A stretch of DNA of 64,000 nt from Pseudomonadota bacterium (GTDB lineage Bacteria > Pseudomonadota > Gammaproteobacteria > Burkholderiales > Ferrovaceae). Made by a program: the position numbers and the translations under genes. The notes under the pieces are model-generated. The model searched no databases. It had not been told where the DNA came from and saw nothing but the letters and a program-made list of their open reading frames with translations. The stretch's first letter is position 1. Every line of letters starts with the position of its first letter. Below are positions 19,344 through 30,485 of this stretch, in pieces. The stretch lies in contig JAJZEH010000110.1 of assembly GCA_021805725.1 (NCBI GenBank), positions 124,001-188,000 of the forward strand, read 5' to 3'.

Positions 19344-20021
19344 ATGACCGTCACCGAAAATCTTCAACAGGTTCAGGAACAGGTGCGGCAGCTGGCCCAG
19401 GGGCGGCCGGTCACGGTGTTGGCCGTAAGCAAGGGGCAGTCTGCCGCGGTGATCAGGGAAGCCCGGGCTGCGGGCCAGTCGGTTTTTGGGGAAAGTTATC
19501 TGCAGGAGGCCCTGGAGAAACAGGCGCAGCTGCGGGACCTTGCGCTGGAGTGGCATTTCATCGGGCCGGTGCAAAGCAACAAAACGCGACCCATTGCCCA
19601 GCATTTTCAGTGGGTGCATGGCGTGACGCGATTGAAAATCGCCGAGCGACTCTCCGAAGTCCGGCAGGAGGAAGGGCTGGCGCCACTCAATGTCTGCCTG
19701 CAGGTCAATCTCAGCGGAGAATCGAGCAAGGCCGGCGTGCCCCCCGAAGCAGTTGCAGACCTGGCCGCCGCCGTGGCTGTCCTGCCTGGCCTGCGACTAC
19801 GCGGTTTGATGACCCTGCCTGAAGCGACACCGGACATCGCCCTGCAGCGCCAGCGCTTTGCCGCGCTGCGCCAGTTGCAAACCGTACTGAATGAGCAGGG
19901 CCATGCCCTGGATACGCTGTCCATGGGCATGTCCCAGGACTTTGCCTCAGCCATCGCAGAAGGCTCTACAATAGTGCGCATTGGCACGGCCATTTTTGGG
20001 AAACGTCGGAAAACATCATGA
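19344..20021 (+). CDS. PLP homeostasis protein, YggS/PROSC family
   Basis: A 225-residue single-domain PLP-barrel protein that buffers pyridoxal phosphate. The PLP lysine is in VLAVSKGQ near residue 36; family motifs include WHFIGPVQSNKTR and LSMGMSQDFASAIAEGSTIVRIG. It is divergent from the DUF971 gene and overlaps proC by 4 bases; yggS-proC-yggT is a widely conserved order. Confidence 0.93.
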   Translation: MTVTENLQQVQEQVRQLAQGRPVTVLAVSKGQSAAVIREARAAGQSVFGESYLQEALEKQAQLRDLALEWHFIGPVQSNKTRPIAQHFQWVHGVTRLKIAERLSEVRQEEGLAPLNVCLQVNLSGESSKAGVPPEAVADLAAAVAVLPGLRLRGLMTLPEATPDIALQRQRFAALRQLQTVLNEQGHALDTLSMGMSQDFASAIAEGSTIVRIGTAIFGKRRKTS

Positions 20022-20845
20022 GCATCGTATTCATTGGAGGCGGCAACATGGCCTCGGCATTGATCGGGGGGCTGTTGGCACATGGCCAGGCTGCAACCGA
20101 CATCAGCGTCGTCGAGATCAATCCCGATGCGGCGCAGCGACTGCGCAGCACCTGGGGAGTCGCCACCCATCAGGAGGCGGGACCTGCCCTGGGCGAGGCC
20201 GGCACGCTGGTGCTGGCCGTCAAACCGCAGCACATGGCTGCCGTGACACAGGCCCTGCCACCGCTGCCCGCAGACATGCGAGTCATCAGCATTGCCGCGG
20301 GCGTCAGGACGGCATTGTTGTCGCGCTGGCTCAAGGGGCACGGCAACATCGTGCGGGCCATGCCCAATACGCCTGCCCTGATCCAGCAGGGTGCTGCGGG
20401 TCTTTATGCCATGCCCGGGGTGCCGCAGGAGGACCGGCTGCATGCCCAGTCCCTGATGCGTGCCGTGGGCTCTGTGATCTGGGTATCGCGCGAAGCAGAC
20501 CTCGATGCCGTCACGGCCGTTTCCGGCAGCGGGCCGGCCTATGTTTTTCTGGTCATGGAGGCCATGCAGAAAGCCGCCCGTTCCCTGGGGCTGGACGAGG
20601 CCGCCGCCACGACGCTGGTGCTGGACACGGTGCAGGGTGCGGCCATGTTGGCCAAGGCAGGCCCGGACGCGCCAGCGGAGTTGCGGCGCAAGGTCACCTC
20701 TCCGGGTGGAACTACGGAAGCGGCGTTGGCAGTGCTCAATGCCGCCGGACTGGAACAGATTTTCGGTCAGGCCATGCGCGCGGCCGCTGCGCGCTCCTCC
20801 GAACTGGGCGACGGACTGGCGCGTGAAGCAGGAGAAATCAATTGA
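20018..20845 (+). CDS. proC: Pyrroline-5-carboxylate reductase
   Basis: A 275-residue NAD(P)H-dependent enzyme making proline from pyrroline-5-carboxylate. The Rossmann motif IVFIGGGNMASALIGG is at the N-terminus, and the C-terminal dimer domain has the signature SPGGTTEAALAVL, with AVSGSGPAYVF before it. Overlaps both neighbours (yggS and yggT) by 4 bases, indicating one operon. Confidence 0.96.
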   Translation: MSIVFIGGGNMASALIGGLLAHGQAATDISVVEINPDAAQRLRSTWGVATHQEAGPALGEAGTLVLAVKPQHMAAVTQALPPLPADMRVISIAAGVRTALLSRWLKGHGNIVRAMPNTPALIQQGAAGLYAMPGVPQEDRLHAQSLMRAVGSVIWVSREADLDAVTAVSGSGPAYVFLVMEAMQKAARSLGLDEAAATTLVLDTVQGAAMLAKAGPDAPAELRRKVTSPGGTTEAALAVLNAAGLEQIFGQAMRAAAARSSELGDGLAREAGEIN

Positions 20846-21414
20846 ACGGCATCATGCAATCCCTGTTTGAACTCGCTGTGGGCCTGTTTTCCTTTGCAGC
20901 ACTTTTGCGCTTCCTTCTGCAGTTGTTTGGCGCCCCGTATCGAAATCCGGTCAGCGAGTTTTCAGTTTCCCTCAGTGATTTTGCGGTGCGCCGCCTGCGC
21001 CGCGTCATCCCGGGCGTTCGGGGCGTGGACTATACGCCGCTGCTGTGGGCCTGGATGCTGGAGTGCCTGTTGCTGATGGGCAACCTGACCCTGTTTGGCC
21101 TGGTTCGGCCCTTCGAATTGCTGCACTTCCTGCCCTGGATCCTGGCAATGGGTGCCGTGACCCTGCTGCGCCACGGACTGTATATTTTGATGGGGGCCGT
21201 ATTCGTCCTGGCGGTCCTGAGCTGGGTCAACCCCTACAGCCCGGTCATGCCGGCAGCCGATGCCCTGACGCGATCATTTCTCAATCCCTTGCGGCGGCTC
21301 GTTCCGATGATGGGCACCGTGGATTTGACGCCGGTGATCCTCATGGTCATATTCCAGTTGACCCTGACCATCCTGGTGGGGGCTCTGGAAATGCTGGTGC
21401 AGCGCCTGATGTGA
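20842..21414 (+). CDS. YggT family membrane protein
   Basis: A 190-residue inner-membrane protein with two YGGT repeats (residues about 10-85 and 105-185), each with two helices; the second repeat shows LSWVNPYSPVMPAADALTRSFLNPLRRLVP. The TTG at 20842 overlaps the proC stop and has GGAG 7 bases upstream, which favours it over the ATG at 20854. Function unknown; family members are linked to osmotic stress and cell-shape factors. It abuts the end of convergent rng. Confidence 0.88.
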   Translation: MNGIMQSLFELAVGLFSFAALLRFLLQLFGAPYRNPVSEFSVSLSDFAVRRLRRVIPGVRGVDYTPLLWAWMLECLLLMGNLTLFGLVRPFELLHFLPWILAMGAVTLLRHGLYILMGAVFVLAVLSWVNPYSPVMPAADALTRSFLNPLRRLVPMMGTVDLTPVILMVIFQLTLTILVGALEMLVQRLM

Positions 21415-22869
21415 TCACATCAGGATGACGTCGTACTGTTCCTGATTCGATCCTGACTCCACCTGCAGACTGATGGGTTTGCCGATGAAGTCGCTGACTC
21501 CGGCAAGCCCTTGCGACTCCTCGTCCAGAAACAGGTCGATCACCCGCTGATGGGCAATGATGCGATATTCGCGGGCCTCGAATTGACGGGCGGCGCGCAC
21601 GATTTCGCGCAGGATTTCGTAACACACGGTTTGCGGCGTTTTGAGCTGGGCGCTGCCCTTGCAACACGGGCAGGGTTCGCATAGCACATGCGCCAGGCTT
21701 TCGCGGGTCCGCTTGCGGGTCAGCTCGATCAGGCCCAGCGTGGTGAATCCGTTGACCGAGATGCGCGTGCGGTCGCGTGACAAGGCCTTGCTGAACTCGC
21801 TCAGAACGGCATTGCGATGCTCTTCGTTGTCCATGTCGATGAAGTCGGCAATGATGATGCCGCCCAGGTTGCGCAGTCGCAATTGGCGCGCCATGGCCTG
21901 GGCTGCTTCCAGGTTGGTCTTGAATACGGTGTCATCAAAGTTCCGCACGCCGACAAATCCCCCGGTGTTTACGTCGATGGTCGTCATCGCCTCGGTCTGG
22001 TCGATGATCAGGTAGCCGCCGGATTTGAGATCCACGCGCCGCGCCAGCGCTTTCTCGATTTCTTCCTCGACGCCAAACAGGTCGAAGATGGGGCGGGCGC
22101 CACTGTAGTGCTCCAGAACCGGCACGGCCTGGGGGCAATAGTGGGTGGCGAAGTCCAGCAGTTTATGAAACGTCTCGCGTGAATCCACCAGCACGCGGTC
22201 GGTATCCTCCATGACGAAATCGCGAATGACGCGTTGTGCCAGGCTGAGGTCCTGGTAGAGCAGGGCGGGCACGGCAGACCGCTTGCAGGTCTCCAGAATG
22301 TCCGACCACAGCTGCGTGAGATATTCGAGGTCTTTCAGCAGCTCCCTGTCGGATGTGGACTCAGCCACCGTGCGGACGATGAATCCGCCCTGCGTGTCGG
22401 GCGGAATGACGCCCTGAAAGCGTTCGCGCAGCTGGTTTCGCTCTTCCTCGCTTTCGATGCGCTGCGAGACCCCGATGTGATTTTCCTGGGGCAGGTAGAC
22501 CAGGTATCGCCCGGCAATGCCGATCTGGGTGGACAGACGCGCCCCTTTGGTGCCGATGGGATCCTTGATGACCTGAACCATCAACGACTGGCCCTCGGAG
22601 AGAATTTTTTCAATGGGCCGGGCAGGTTCGTCGGAATGCCGGGGGGCCCAGATGTCTGCCACGTGGAGAAATGCGGCCCGCTCCAGGCCGAGGTCGATGA
22701 AGGCCGATTGCATGCCGGGCAGCACCCGGGCCACGCGACCCCAATAGACGTTGCCCACCAAACCGCGGGCAGAAGCGCGTTCCACATGAATCTCCTGGGG
22801 CACGCCCAGTTCCATGATGGCCACGCGGGTTTCCTGGGGAGTGATATTGACCAGAATCTGATTGTTCAC
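21415..22869 (-). CDS. rng: Ribonuclease G
   Basis: A 484-residue endonuclease of the RNase E/G family that matures 16S rRNA and degrades mRNA. An S1 domain lies near residues 35-125 and the catalytic DNase-I-like region carries TTIDVNTGGFVG and GGIIIADFIDM with the metal-binding aspartates. The zinc-link CPCC motif is near residue 408. Length matches RNase G rather than the longer RNase E. It overlaps maf by 4 bases. Confidence 0.94.
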   Translation of the reverse strand: MNNQILVNITPQETRVAIMELGVPQEIHVERASARGLVGNVYWGRVARVLPGMQSAFIDLGLERAAFLHVADIWAPRHSDEPARPIEKILSEGQSLMVQVIKDPIGTKGARLSTQIGIAGRYLVYLPQENHIGVSQRIESEEERNQLRERFQGVIPPDTQGGFIVRTVAESTSDRELLKDLEYLTQLWSDILETCKRSAVPALLYQDLSLAQRVIRDFVMEDTDRVLVDSRETFHKLLDFATHYCPQAVPVLEHYSGARPIFDLFGVEEEIEKALARRVDLKSGGYLIIDQTEAMTTIDVNTGGFVGVRNFDDTVFKTNLEAAQAMARQLRLRNLGGIIIADFIDMDNEEHRNAVLSEFSKALSRDRTRISVNGFTTLGLIELTRKRTRESLAHVLCEPCPCCKGSAQLKTPQTVCYEILREIVRAARQFEAREYRIIAHQRVIDLFLDEESQGLAGVSDFIGKPISLQVESGSNQEQYDVILM

Positions 22870-23459
22870 GGCGTACCTGTTTCAAAAAGGGCGAGAAGTT
22901 GATCGGTCTCAAACAGGGGCAGGCCCATGACTCCGCTTGGGCTGCCATCCACCCGCTCGATGAAGCGGGCTGCATGGCCCTGGATGCCATAGCCTCCCGC
23001 CTTGTCATGGTACTCGCCCGTGGCGAGGAACTCATCGAGATCGCGGCCGGACAGTGCACGAAACCAGACGCGCGTGACCGAGAGTCGTGACTCCAGCACG
23101 GGGCCCTGAATCATGGCGATTGCCGTGATGACAAGATGCATGCGGTCGGAGAGCTGGCCTAGCATGGTGCGCGCCTCGTCTGCATGGGCAGGCTTTCCCA
23201 GGATCGCGTCGTCCAGTGCCACGGTGGTGTCCGCGGCGAGCACGGGGTGGCGGGGCAACGAGGCTTGCTCCAGACGGCCCCAGCCCGCCGCTGCCTTGGC
23301 TTTTGCCAGGCGCAGGGCATAGTCCGCGGGGGCTTCGTCTGGATGCGGCGTTTCGTCCACGGGCGCCTCGCCATGCCCTGGCATCAGGACCTGGTGGGCC
23401 ACGCCGATGCGCGTCAGCAATTCGCCCCGTCGTGGACTGCCCGAAGCCAGATAGATCAT
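22866..23459 (-). CDS. Maf-family nucleoside triphosphate pyrophosphatase
   Basis: A 197-residue nucleotide pyrophosphatase that removes non-canonical nucleotides. The opening LASGSPRRGELL, the catalytic DTTVALDDAILGKP and the late YHDKAGGYGIQGHAARFI are family hallmarks. The QG-rich form agrees with the YhdE (dTTP/UTP) type. Located between rlmH and rng, a common betaproteobacterial order. Confidence 0.93.
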   Translation of the reverse strand: MIYLASGSPRRGELLTRIGVAHQVLMPGHGEAPVDETPHPDEAPADYALRLAKAKAAAGWGRLEQASLPRHPVLAADTTVALDDAILGKPAHADEARTMLGQLSDRMHLVITAIAMIQGPVLESRLSVTRVWFRALSGRDLDEFLATGEYHDKAGGYGIQGHAARFIERVDGSPSGVMGLPLFETDQLLALFETGTP

Positions 23460-23465
23460 GATGGT

Positions 23466-23939
23466 TCACTCGCGATGATAGGGATGACCTTTCAACACCA
23501 TTGCAGCACGATACAACTGTTCCACCAGGATGGCACGCGCCATGCTGTGCGGCAGCGTCATGCGTGACAGGGACAGGAGGGCTTGGGCACGCTGCTTGAT
23601 GCGCGGATGCAATCCGTCCGCGCTGCCGATGACGAAATAGAGATCGTTGCCCTGCGGCAAGGCATTCACAATCGTCGTGGCCAGATCCTGCGTGCTCCAA
23701 AGGCTTCCATGCTCGTCCAGGGCATACAACACCATGCCGTGGTCCGGCAGCGCGGAAAGGATGCGTTGGGCTTCGGTCTCCAGAATTTGATCCGTGGTGC
23801 GCCCACCGCTGCGCGCCTCCGGTTTCAATTCGATCAGCTCCACCGGCATTTCGCGCGGCATGCGCTGACTGTACTCCTGGGTCACCTCGCGCACCCACTG
23901 GGGCATGCGATGGCCCAGGGCAATGATGCGGATTTTCAA
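23466..23939 (-). CDS. rlmH: 23S rRNA pseudouridine-1915 N3-methyltransferase RlmH
   Basis: A 157-residue SPOUT methyltransferase that modifies the 70S ribosome at helix 69. The knot region LYFVIGSADGLHP and the C-terminal LVEQLYRAAMVLKGHPYHR are diagnostic. A TTG at 23939 starts MKIRIIALGHRMPQWV and gives normal length (about 155); the much longer open frame upstream overlaps rsfS and is a shadow. Confidence 0.95.
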   Translation of the reverse strand: MKIRIIALGHRMPQWVREVTQEYSQRMPREMPVELIELKPEARSGGRTTDQILETEAQRILSALPDHGMVLYALDEHGSLWSTQDLATTIVNALPQGNDLYFVIGSADGLHPRIKQRAQALLSLSRMTLPHSMARAILVEQLYRAAMVLKGHPYHRE

Positions 23940-23944
23940 GCGCG

Positions 23945-24301
23945 TCAGCCCGAAGATGCCGCGCGCAACGGCGGGCGCCGGGAACCTCCCCACAGTTCGG
24001 ACAGGTTGTAATACTCGCGAACTGCAGGCTGCATGACGTGCACGACCACGGCGCCGAGGTCCACCAGAATCCATTCTCCGCTTTGTCCTCCCTCCACTCC
24101 CTGGATCGAAACCCCCTTTTCGCGCAGGCGGTCTTCCACGTTGTGGGCCAGCGCCTTGGTCTGTCGCGTGGAATCGGCGCTGGCAATGATCATGTAGTCG
24201 CAAAGGGAAGTCATGCGGTGTACATCCAGAACCTCGATATCTTTGGCCTTGATGTCTTCAAGTGCGAGGACGGCTTCGTCCTTGATGTGCTGGGAATCCA
24301 T
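23945..24301 (-). CDS. rsfS: Ribosome silencing factor RsfS
   Basis: A 118-residue protein (YbeB/Iojap) that binds uL14 and blocks subunit joining in starvation. Family motifs are ALEDIKAKDIEVLDV, CDYMIIASADSTRQTKALA and GEWILVDLGAVVVHVMQPAVREYYNLSELW. The ATG at 24301 gives normal length. It lies 7 bases after nadD and 5 before rlmH, the conserved nadD-rsfS-rlmH order. Confidence 0.95.
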   Translation of the reverse strand: MDSQHIKDEAVLALEDIKAKDIEVLDVHRMTSLCDYMIIASADSTRQTKALAHNVEDRLREKGVSIQGVEGGQSGEWILVDLGAVVVHVMQPAVREYYNLSELWGGSRRPPLRAASSG

Positions 24302-24308
24302 TCGTCTC

Positions 24309-24998
24309 CTATCGGTAAAGCTGGTGCGATTCAATATAGTCCAGTACCGAGGCAGGGAGCAAATCGCCCACGGGCTGATGATGATGCAGGGCATTGCGAA
24401 TCCCCGTGGAGGAGATGTCGAGCAGCGGAATGTCGAGCAGCGCGATGGAGGGACCGGAGGGTGGATTGGGGTTGGGTAAGTTGGGGACAGACCCCAAAAA
24501 GGGGTCTGTCCCCAACTTACCCAACCCCAATCCACCCTCCAGCCGTTGCCGCAGGGCCGGCGCCATGTCTTTTGAGCGAAGGTCATAACCGGGGCGGCAA
24601 GCCACCGCAATGCGGGCGTACTGAAACAGCTCCTCCCAGTGGTACCAGGTGGGGAGGTTGAGAAAGGCGTCGGCGCCCAGAATCAGCCACAGCGTGGGGG
24701 CTGTTCCCAATTCGGCGCGCAGCTCCTGCAGGGTGTCGAGGGTGTAGGTGGGGCGGTTGCGGCGAACCTCGCGATCATCCACCCGGATCGGCCCGGCCGC
24801 CCCCACGGCCAGCCGGGCCATGGCCAGACGATCCTGAGCAGTGGCTTCGGGAGCGCGTTGCCATGGGGCCCCGGCGGGAATCAACAACACCTGATCGAGA
24901 TCGAGTTGGCGTTGGGCTTCCCGTGCCATGGCCAGATGGCCGGCGTGAATCGGGTCAAAAGTTCCGCCGACGATGCCGACGGCGCCGCCCCTGTTCAT
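24309..24998 (-). CDS. nadD: Nicotinate-nucleotide adenylyltransferase with palindrome-encoded insert
   Basis: A 229-residue enzyme forming deamido-NAD. The nucleotide-binding [18 protein letters not shown] is at the N-terminus and the second signature [11 protein letters not shown] near the C-terminus. Between them, about 28 residues ([26 protein letters not shown], rich in Gly, Pro, Leu, Asn) are encoded entirely by the perfect inverted repeat at 24456-24540. The insert falls where the family has a variable surface loop before the [12 protein letters not shown] strand, so the enzyme may still work. Overlaps proA by 4 bases. Confidence 0.92.
   Translation of the reverse strand: MNRGGAVGIVGGTFDPIHAGHLAMAREAQRQLDLDQVLLIPAGAPWQRAPEATAQDRLAMARLAVGAAGPIRVDDREVRRNRPTYTLDTLQELRAELGTAPTLWLILGADAFLNLPTWYHWEELFQYARIAVACRPGYDLRSKDMAPALRQRLEGGLGLGKLGTDPFLGSVPNLPNPNPPSGPSIALLDIPLLDISSTGIRNALHHHQPVGDLLPASVLDYIESHQLYR
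24456..24540. repeat. Perfect 40-bp inverted repeat, GGGGACAGACC family, inside nadD
   Basis: Two 40-base arms (24456-24495 and 24501-24540) are exact reverse complements around an AAAAA loop. The inner part of each arm has the core GGGGACAGACCCC; the outer part is GGAGGGTGGATTGGGG plus TTGGGTAAGTT. The same core occurs in two other palindromes in the window, so this looks like a REP-like or MITE-like mobile element. It is transcribed within nadD and would form a very stable hairpin in the mRNA. Confidence 0.93.
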
Positions 24999-26263
24999 CC
25001 GCCGCGGATCTGGCCGTTGCCTAGAACCACGAATTTTTGGTTGGTGAGCCCCTCAAGACCCACAGGGCCGCGCGCATGTAATTTGTCGGTGGAGATGCCA
25101 ATTTCTGCACCCAGCCCATATTCAAACCCGTCGGCAAAACGCGTGGAGGCGTTGACCATGACGGAACTCGAATCCACTTCGCGCAGAAAGCGGTTGGCAT
25201 TGTTCCAGTCATTGGTGATGATGGCATCCGTATGCTGGGAGCCATAGCGCGCGATATGGTCCAGTGCTGCATCCAGCGTGGGTACCACGCGAATGGCAAG
25301 GATGGGGGCCAGGTATTCGGCGTACCAATCCGCTTCCACGGCGGGCTGGATGCCGCTGACGAGGCGCTGCACCGCATCGTCACCGCGCAACTCCACGCCT
25401 TTCCCGCGATAGATGGTGCACAGGGGAGGCAGGATGGTGGGAGCAATGGCTTCGTGGACCAGCAGGGTTTCCATGGTGTTGCAGGTACCGTAACGCTGCG
25501 TTTTGGCATTGTCTGCAACGCGAATGGCCATCGCCACGTCAGCGCTGGCGTCAACATAGGTGTGGCAGACCCCGTCCAGGTGCTTGATGACCGGGATGCG
25601 GGCCTCCTTCGAGATACGCTCGATCAAACTCTTTCCGCCACGCGGCACGATGACGTCCACCAGGCCCTTGAGGGTGATCAGTTCCCCCACTGCTGCGCGA
25701 TCCGTGGTGTCCAGCACCTGGATGGCGGATTCGGGCAGTCCGGCACCCCTAAGCCCCTCGTGCATGGCGCGTGCAATGATCTGATTGGAACCCATGGCCT
25801 CTGAGCCGCCGCGCAGGATGCATGCATTGCCCGATTTGAGGCACAGGCCTGCCGCGTCCGCGGTGACGTTGGGGCGCGCTTCGTAAATGATGGCGATGAC
25901 GCCCAGGGGAACGCGCATGCGGCCCACCTCGATGCCGGAAGGGCGTCGGGCCAGCCCGGTGACCTCGCCAACCGGATCCTGCAACGTGGCAATCTGCTCC
26001 AGTCCCGCGGCCATCGACTCAACGGAAGCGGGGCCCAGGGTGAGGCGATCCAGGAAAGCGGCATCCTGTCCTGCGGCGCGGGCGCTAGCAACGTCGGCTT
26101 GGTTGGCCTTGAGCAGTTCAGCCTGGTCGCGGCGCAAGGCGGCGGCAGCCAGCAGCAGGGCGCTGTTTTTGGCTGCGGTGCTGGCACGCGCCACATGTCT
26201 GGAAGCCGTGCGGGCTTCCTGCCCGATGGCTTCGACATACGCTTTGATCGATTGTGTGGTCAT
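24995..26263 (-). CDS. proA: Glutamate-5-semialdehyde dehydrogenase (gamma-glutamyl phosphate reductase)
   Basis: A 422-residue NADPH-dependent enzyme of proline synthesis. The catalytic cysteine lies in [17 protein letters not shown], with [35 protein letters not shown] before it. The ATG at 26263 ([14 protein letters not shown]) gives family length; the open frame upstream crosses the palindrome and is not coding. It stands between holA and nadD. proB is not in the window. Confidence 0.96.
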   Translation of the reverse strand: MTTQSIKAYVEAIGQEARTASRHVARASTAAKNSALLLAAAALRRDQAELLKANQADVASARAAGQDAAFLDRLTLGPASVESMAAGLEQIATLQDPVGEVTGLARRPSGIEVGRMRVPLGVIAIIYEARPNVTADAAGLCLKSGNACILRGGSEAMGSNQIIARAMHEGLRGAGLPESAIQVLDTTDRAAVGELITLKGLVDVIVPRGGKSLIERISKEARIPVIKHLDGVCHTYVDASADVAMAIRVADNAKTQRYGTCNTMETLLVHEAIAPTILPPLCTIYRGKGVELRGDDAVQRLVSGIQPAVEADWYAEYLAPILAIRVVPTLDAALDHIARYGSQHTDAIITNDWNNANRFLREVDSSSVMVNASTRFADGFEYGLGAEIGISTDKLHARGPVGLEGLTNQKFVVLGNGQIRGG

Positions 26264-26339
26264 CAGTATTTTGATTCGTTGAACAGGGGTTAGTATCCTG
26301 CAATGGGGGCAACGGCGGCAATAGGGGATGTCAATCGGG

Positions 26340-26429
26340 GGCGTCAATCGGGGACAGACCTCGTCATAGGGGACAGACCTCAGGCTTGAGGTCTGTCCCC
26401 TATGACGAGGTCTGTCCCCGATTGACGCC
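26340..26429. repeat. Perfect 43-bp inverted repeat, GGGGACAGACC family, at the holA 3' end
   Basis: Arms at 26340-26382 and 26387-26429 are exact reverse complements with a 4-base loop (GGCT). Each arm holds two copies of the core: CGGGGACAGACCTCGTCAT followed by AGGGGACAGACCTCA. The outer right arm supplies the last eight codons and the stop of holA. It could act as a terminator or stabiliser between holA and proA. A partial extra copy of TCAATCGGGG lies just left (26331-26340). Confidence 0.93.
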
Positions 26430-27440
26430 TGTCGCCGTCCCGCGCAAAAAGCCCAGGCCGAGCTCGAGCAGGGTCTCCCAGGGATTGCCAGGTTCCACAC
26501 CCTTGATGGTGCGATCCACCTGGTTTGCCATGACGAGCGCGGCCTCGCATACGCCAGGGGGGATGCGTGCTGCCATGGGTTCCAGCAGTTTCTGGCGAGG
26601 CCCCCACACCCGCGCTTCACGGCAGGCGACGTTCATGGGGCGTCGGTTGCGCCGGGCGGTGATGAGATGTGCGAGTGCGCGAAAATCTTCCACAATCGCC
26701 CATAGCACCAGGGGCAACGCCTCACCCTCGGCCTGCAGGCCGCGCAGGGTCCGGACGAAGCGGGCCAGGTCACGGCGCATCAAGGCTTCAGTCAGGTCAT
26801 GTAAGTCGTGACGCGCCACATTGAGCACCGCATGGCGGACGGTATCCGGGGAGAGCATGCCTGCGGGAAACAACAAGCCCAGCTTCTGGATTTCCTGATG
26901 CGCGGCCAGCAGGTTGCCTTCCACCCGATCCGCCAGGAAGGCCAGCGTTTCGGGGTCGGCCTGCTGATGCTGGCGGGCCAGGCGCCGGGCGATCCACGAG
27001 GGCAGTTGATCGCGAGGGACTGCCGCGGCAACCACCAACAGCCCGTTGGATTCCAGGGCCTTGAACCAGACGCTTTGCTGGGTGCGATAATCGAGCGCAG
27101 GCAAGCTGACGAGTAGGCGCGTGTCCTCTGTAACACGGCTGCCCAGGGTTTCCAGATGTCGCGCACCTTCGGTTCCCGGCTTGCCCGAGGGGATGCGCAG
27201 CTCTACCAGTTTTTTGTCGCCAAACAGCGAGCTGCTGTTGCAGGAGAGGGTGAGTTCGCTCCAGTTGAAACCGGGTTCGACCGTCAGCACCTCGCGCGTG
27301 GCATATCCGTGGCCATGCGCTGCGCTGCGCACGGCATCCAGCGTTTCAAAGGCCAGCAGGGGCTCTTCTCCCATCACGGTGGTCAAAGGCTGCAATCCCT
27401 GGGACAGGCTGGATTCCAGCTTTTCGGGAGAGATTCGCAC
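26400..27440 (-). CDS. holA: DNA polymerase III subunit delta
   Basis: A 346-residue clamp-loader subunit that opens the beta clamp. The N-terminal domain begins [29 protein letters not shown] (family form of VYLLaGdEplL) and the middle has [25 protein letters not shown]. The protein ends with VNRGQTSS, residues encoded by the palindromic repeat, so the native C-terminus was probably replaced when the element inserted. Located between lptE and proA in the leuS-lptE-holA order typical of proteobacteria. Confidence 0.93.
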   Translation of the reverse strand: MRISPEKLESSLSQGLQPLTTVMGEEPLLAFETLDAVRSAAHGHGYATREVLTVEPGFNWSELTLSCNSSSLFGDKKLVELRIPSGKPGTEGARHLETLGSRVTEDTRLLVSLPALDYRTQQSVWFKALESNGLLVVAAAVPRDQLPSWIARRLARQHQQADPETLAFLADRVEGNLLAAHQEIQKLGLLFPAGMLSPDTVRHAVLNVARHDLHDLTEALMRRDLARFVRTLRGLQAEGEALPLVLWAIVEDFRALAHLITARRNRRPMNVACREARVWGPRQKLLEPMAARIPPGVCEAALVMANQVDRTIKGVEPGNPWETLLELGLGFLRGTATGVNRGQTSS

Positions 27441-27445
27441 GAGGT

Positions 27446-27955
27446 TTACGGCGTCGCGCTGACTTTGGGCTTGATGCTGGCGAGGCGGCGCAACATTTGC
27501 TGCACCAGTTCATGCTGCATGTCCCTGTACAGCAATTGTTCTTCGGATTGCTTGGCCAGGATCTGCACGTCGTTGTAGTTGAACAGGCGCGAGATGGTGA
27601 CGTCGGTGGGGGCGAGCAACTCGTTTCCGGCGTTGTCGCTGGCGCGGAAATTGAGCCGTGACAGCAAGGTGAACTGGGATACCGTCCCCTGGGCATTGAG
27701 CGTCAGGATCTGCTTGTCCTTGACGAGGGGCGTAACCGTTACGATCACGTCGGCCTGCTCTGGACGCGTGACCAGGGTGACGCCTGCCTCGCGCGTGAGG
27801 GCGGTGCGGATTTCGCTGTCCAGGCCCTTCTCCAGCGTGCCGCTGAGATACACGTTGTGAAAGGACAACTGCGGCGCCCCGCGCAACTGGAAGCCGCAGC
27901 CACCGAGCAGAAAAAGACTGCCCGCACCAACCAGAAAGGCGCGTCGCGTGTTCAT
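27446..27955 (-). CDS. lptE: LPS-assembly lipoprotein LptE
   Basis: A 169-residue outer-membrane lipoprotein that plugs LptD for lipopolysaccharide export. The signal peptide ends in the lipobox LLGGC (cysteine about residue 20), followed by GFQLRGAPQLSF, the usual LptE mature start. The rest is the compact alpha/beta domain (TLVTRPEQADVIVTV; ISRLFNYNDVQILAKQSEE). It is 3 bases downstream of leuS and 5 bases upstream of holA. Confidence 0.93.
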   Translation of the reverse strand: MNTRRAFLVGAGSLFLLGGCGFQLRGAPQLSFHNVYLSGTLEKGLDSEIRTALTREAGVTLVTRPEQADVIVTVTPLVKDKQILTLNAQGTVSQFTLLSRLNFRASDNAGNELLAPTDVTISRLFNYNDVQILAKQSEEQLLYRDMQHELVQQMLRRLASIKPKVSATP

Positions 27956-27958
27956 GAT

Positions 27959-30466
<2,508 letters not shown>

Positions 30467-30485
30467 TCAGTTTCCGAGCGATGAC

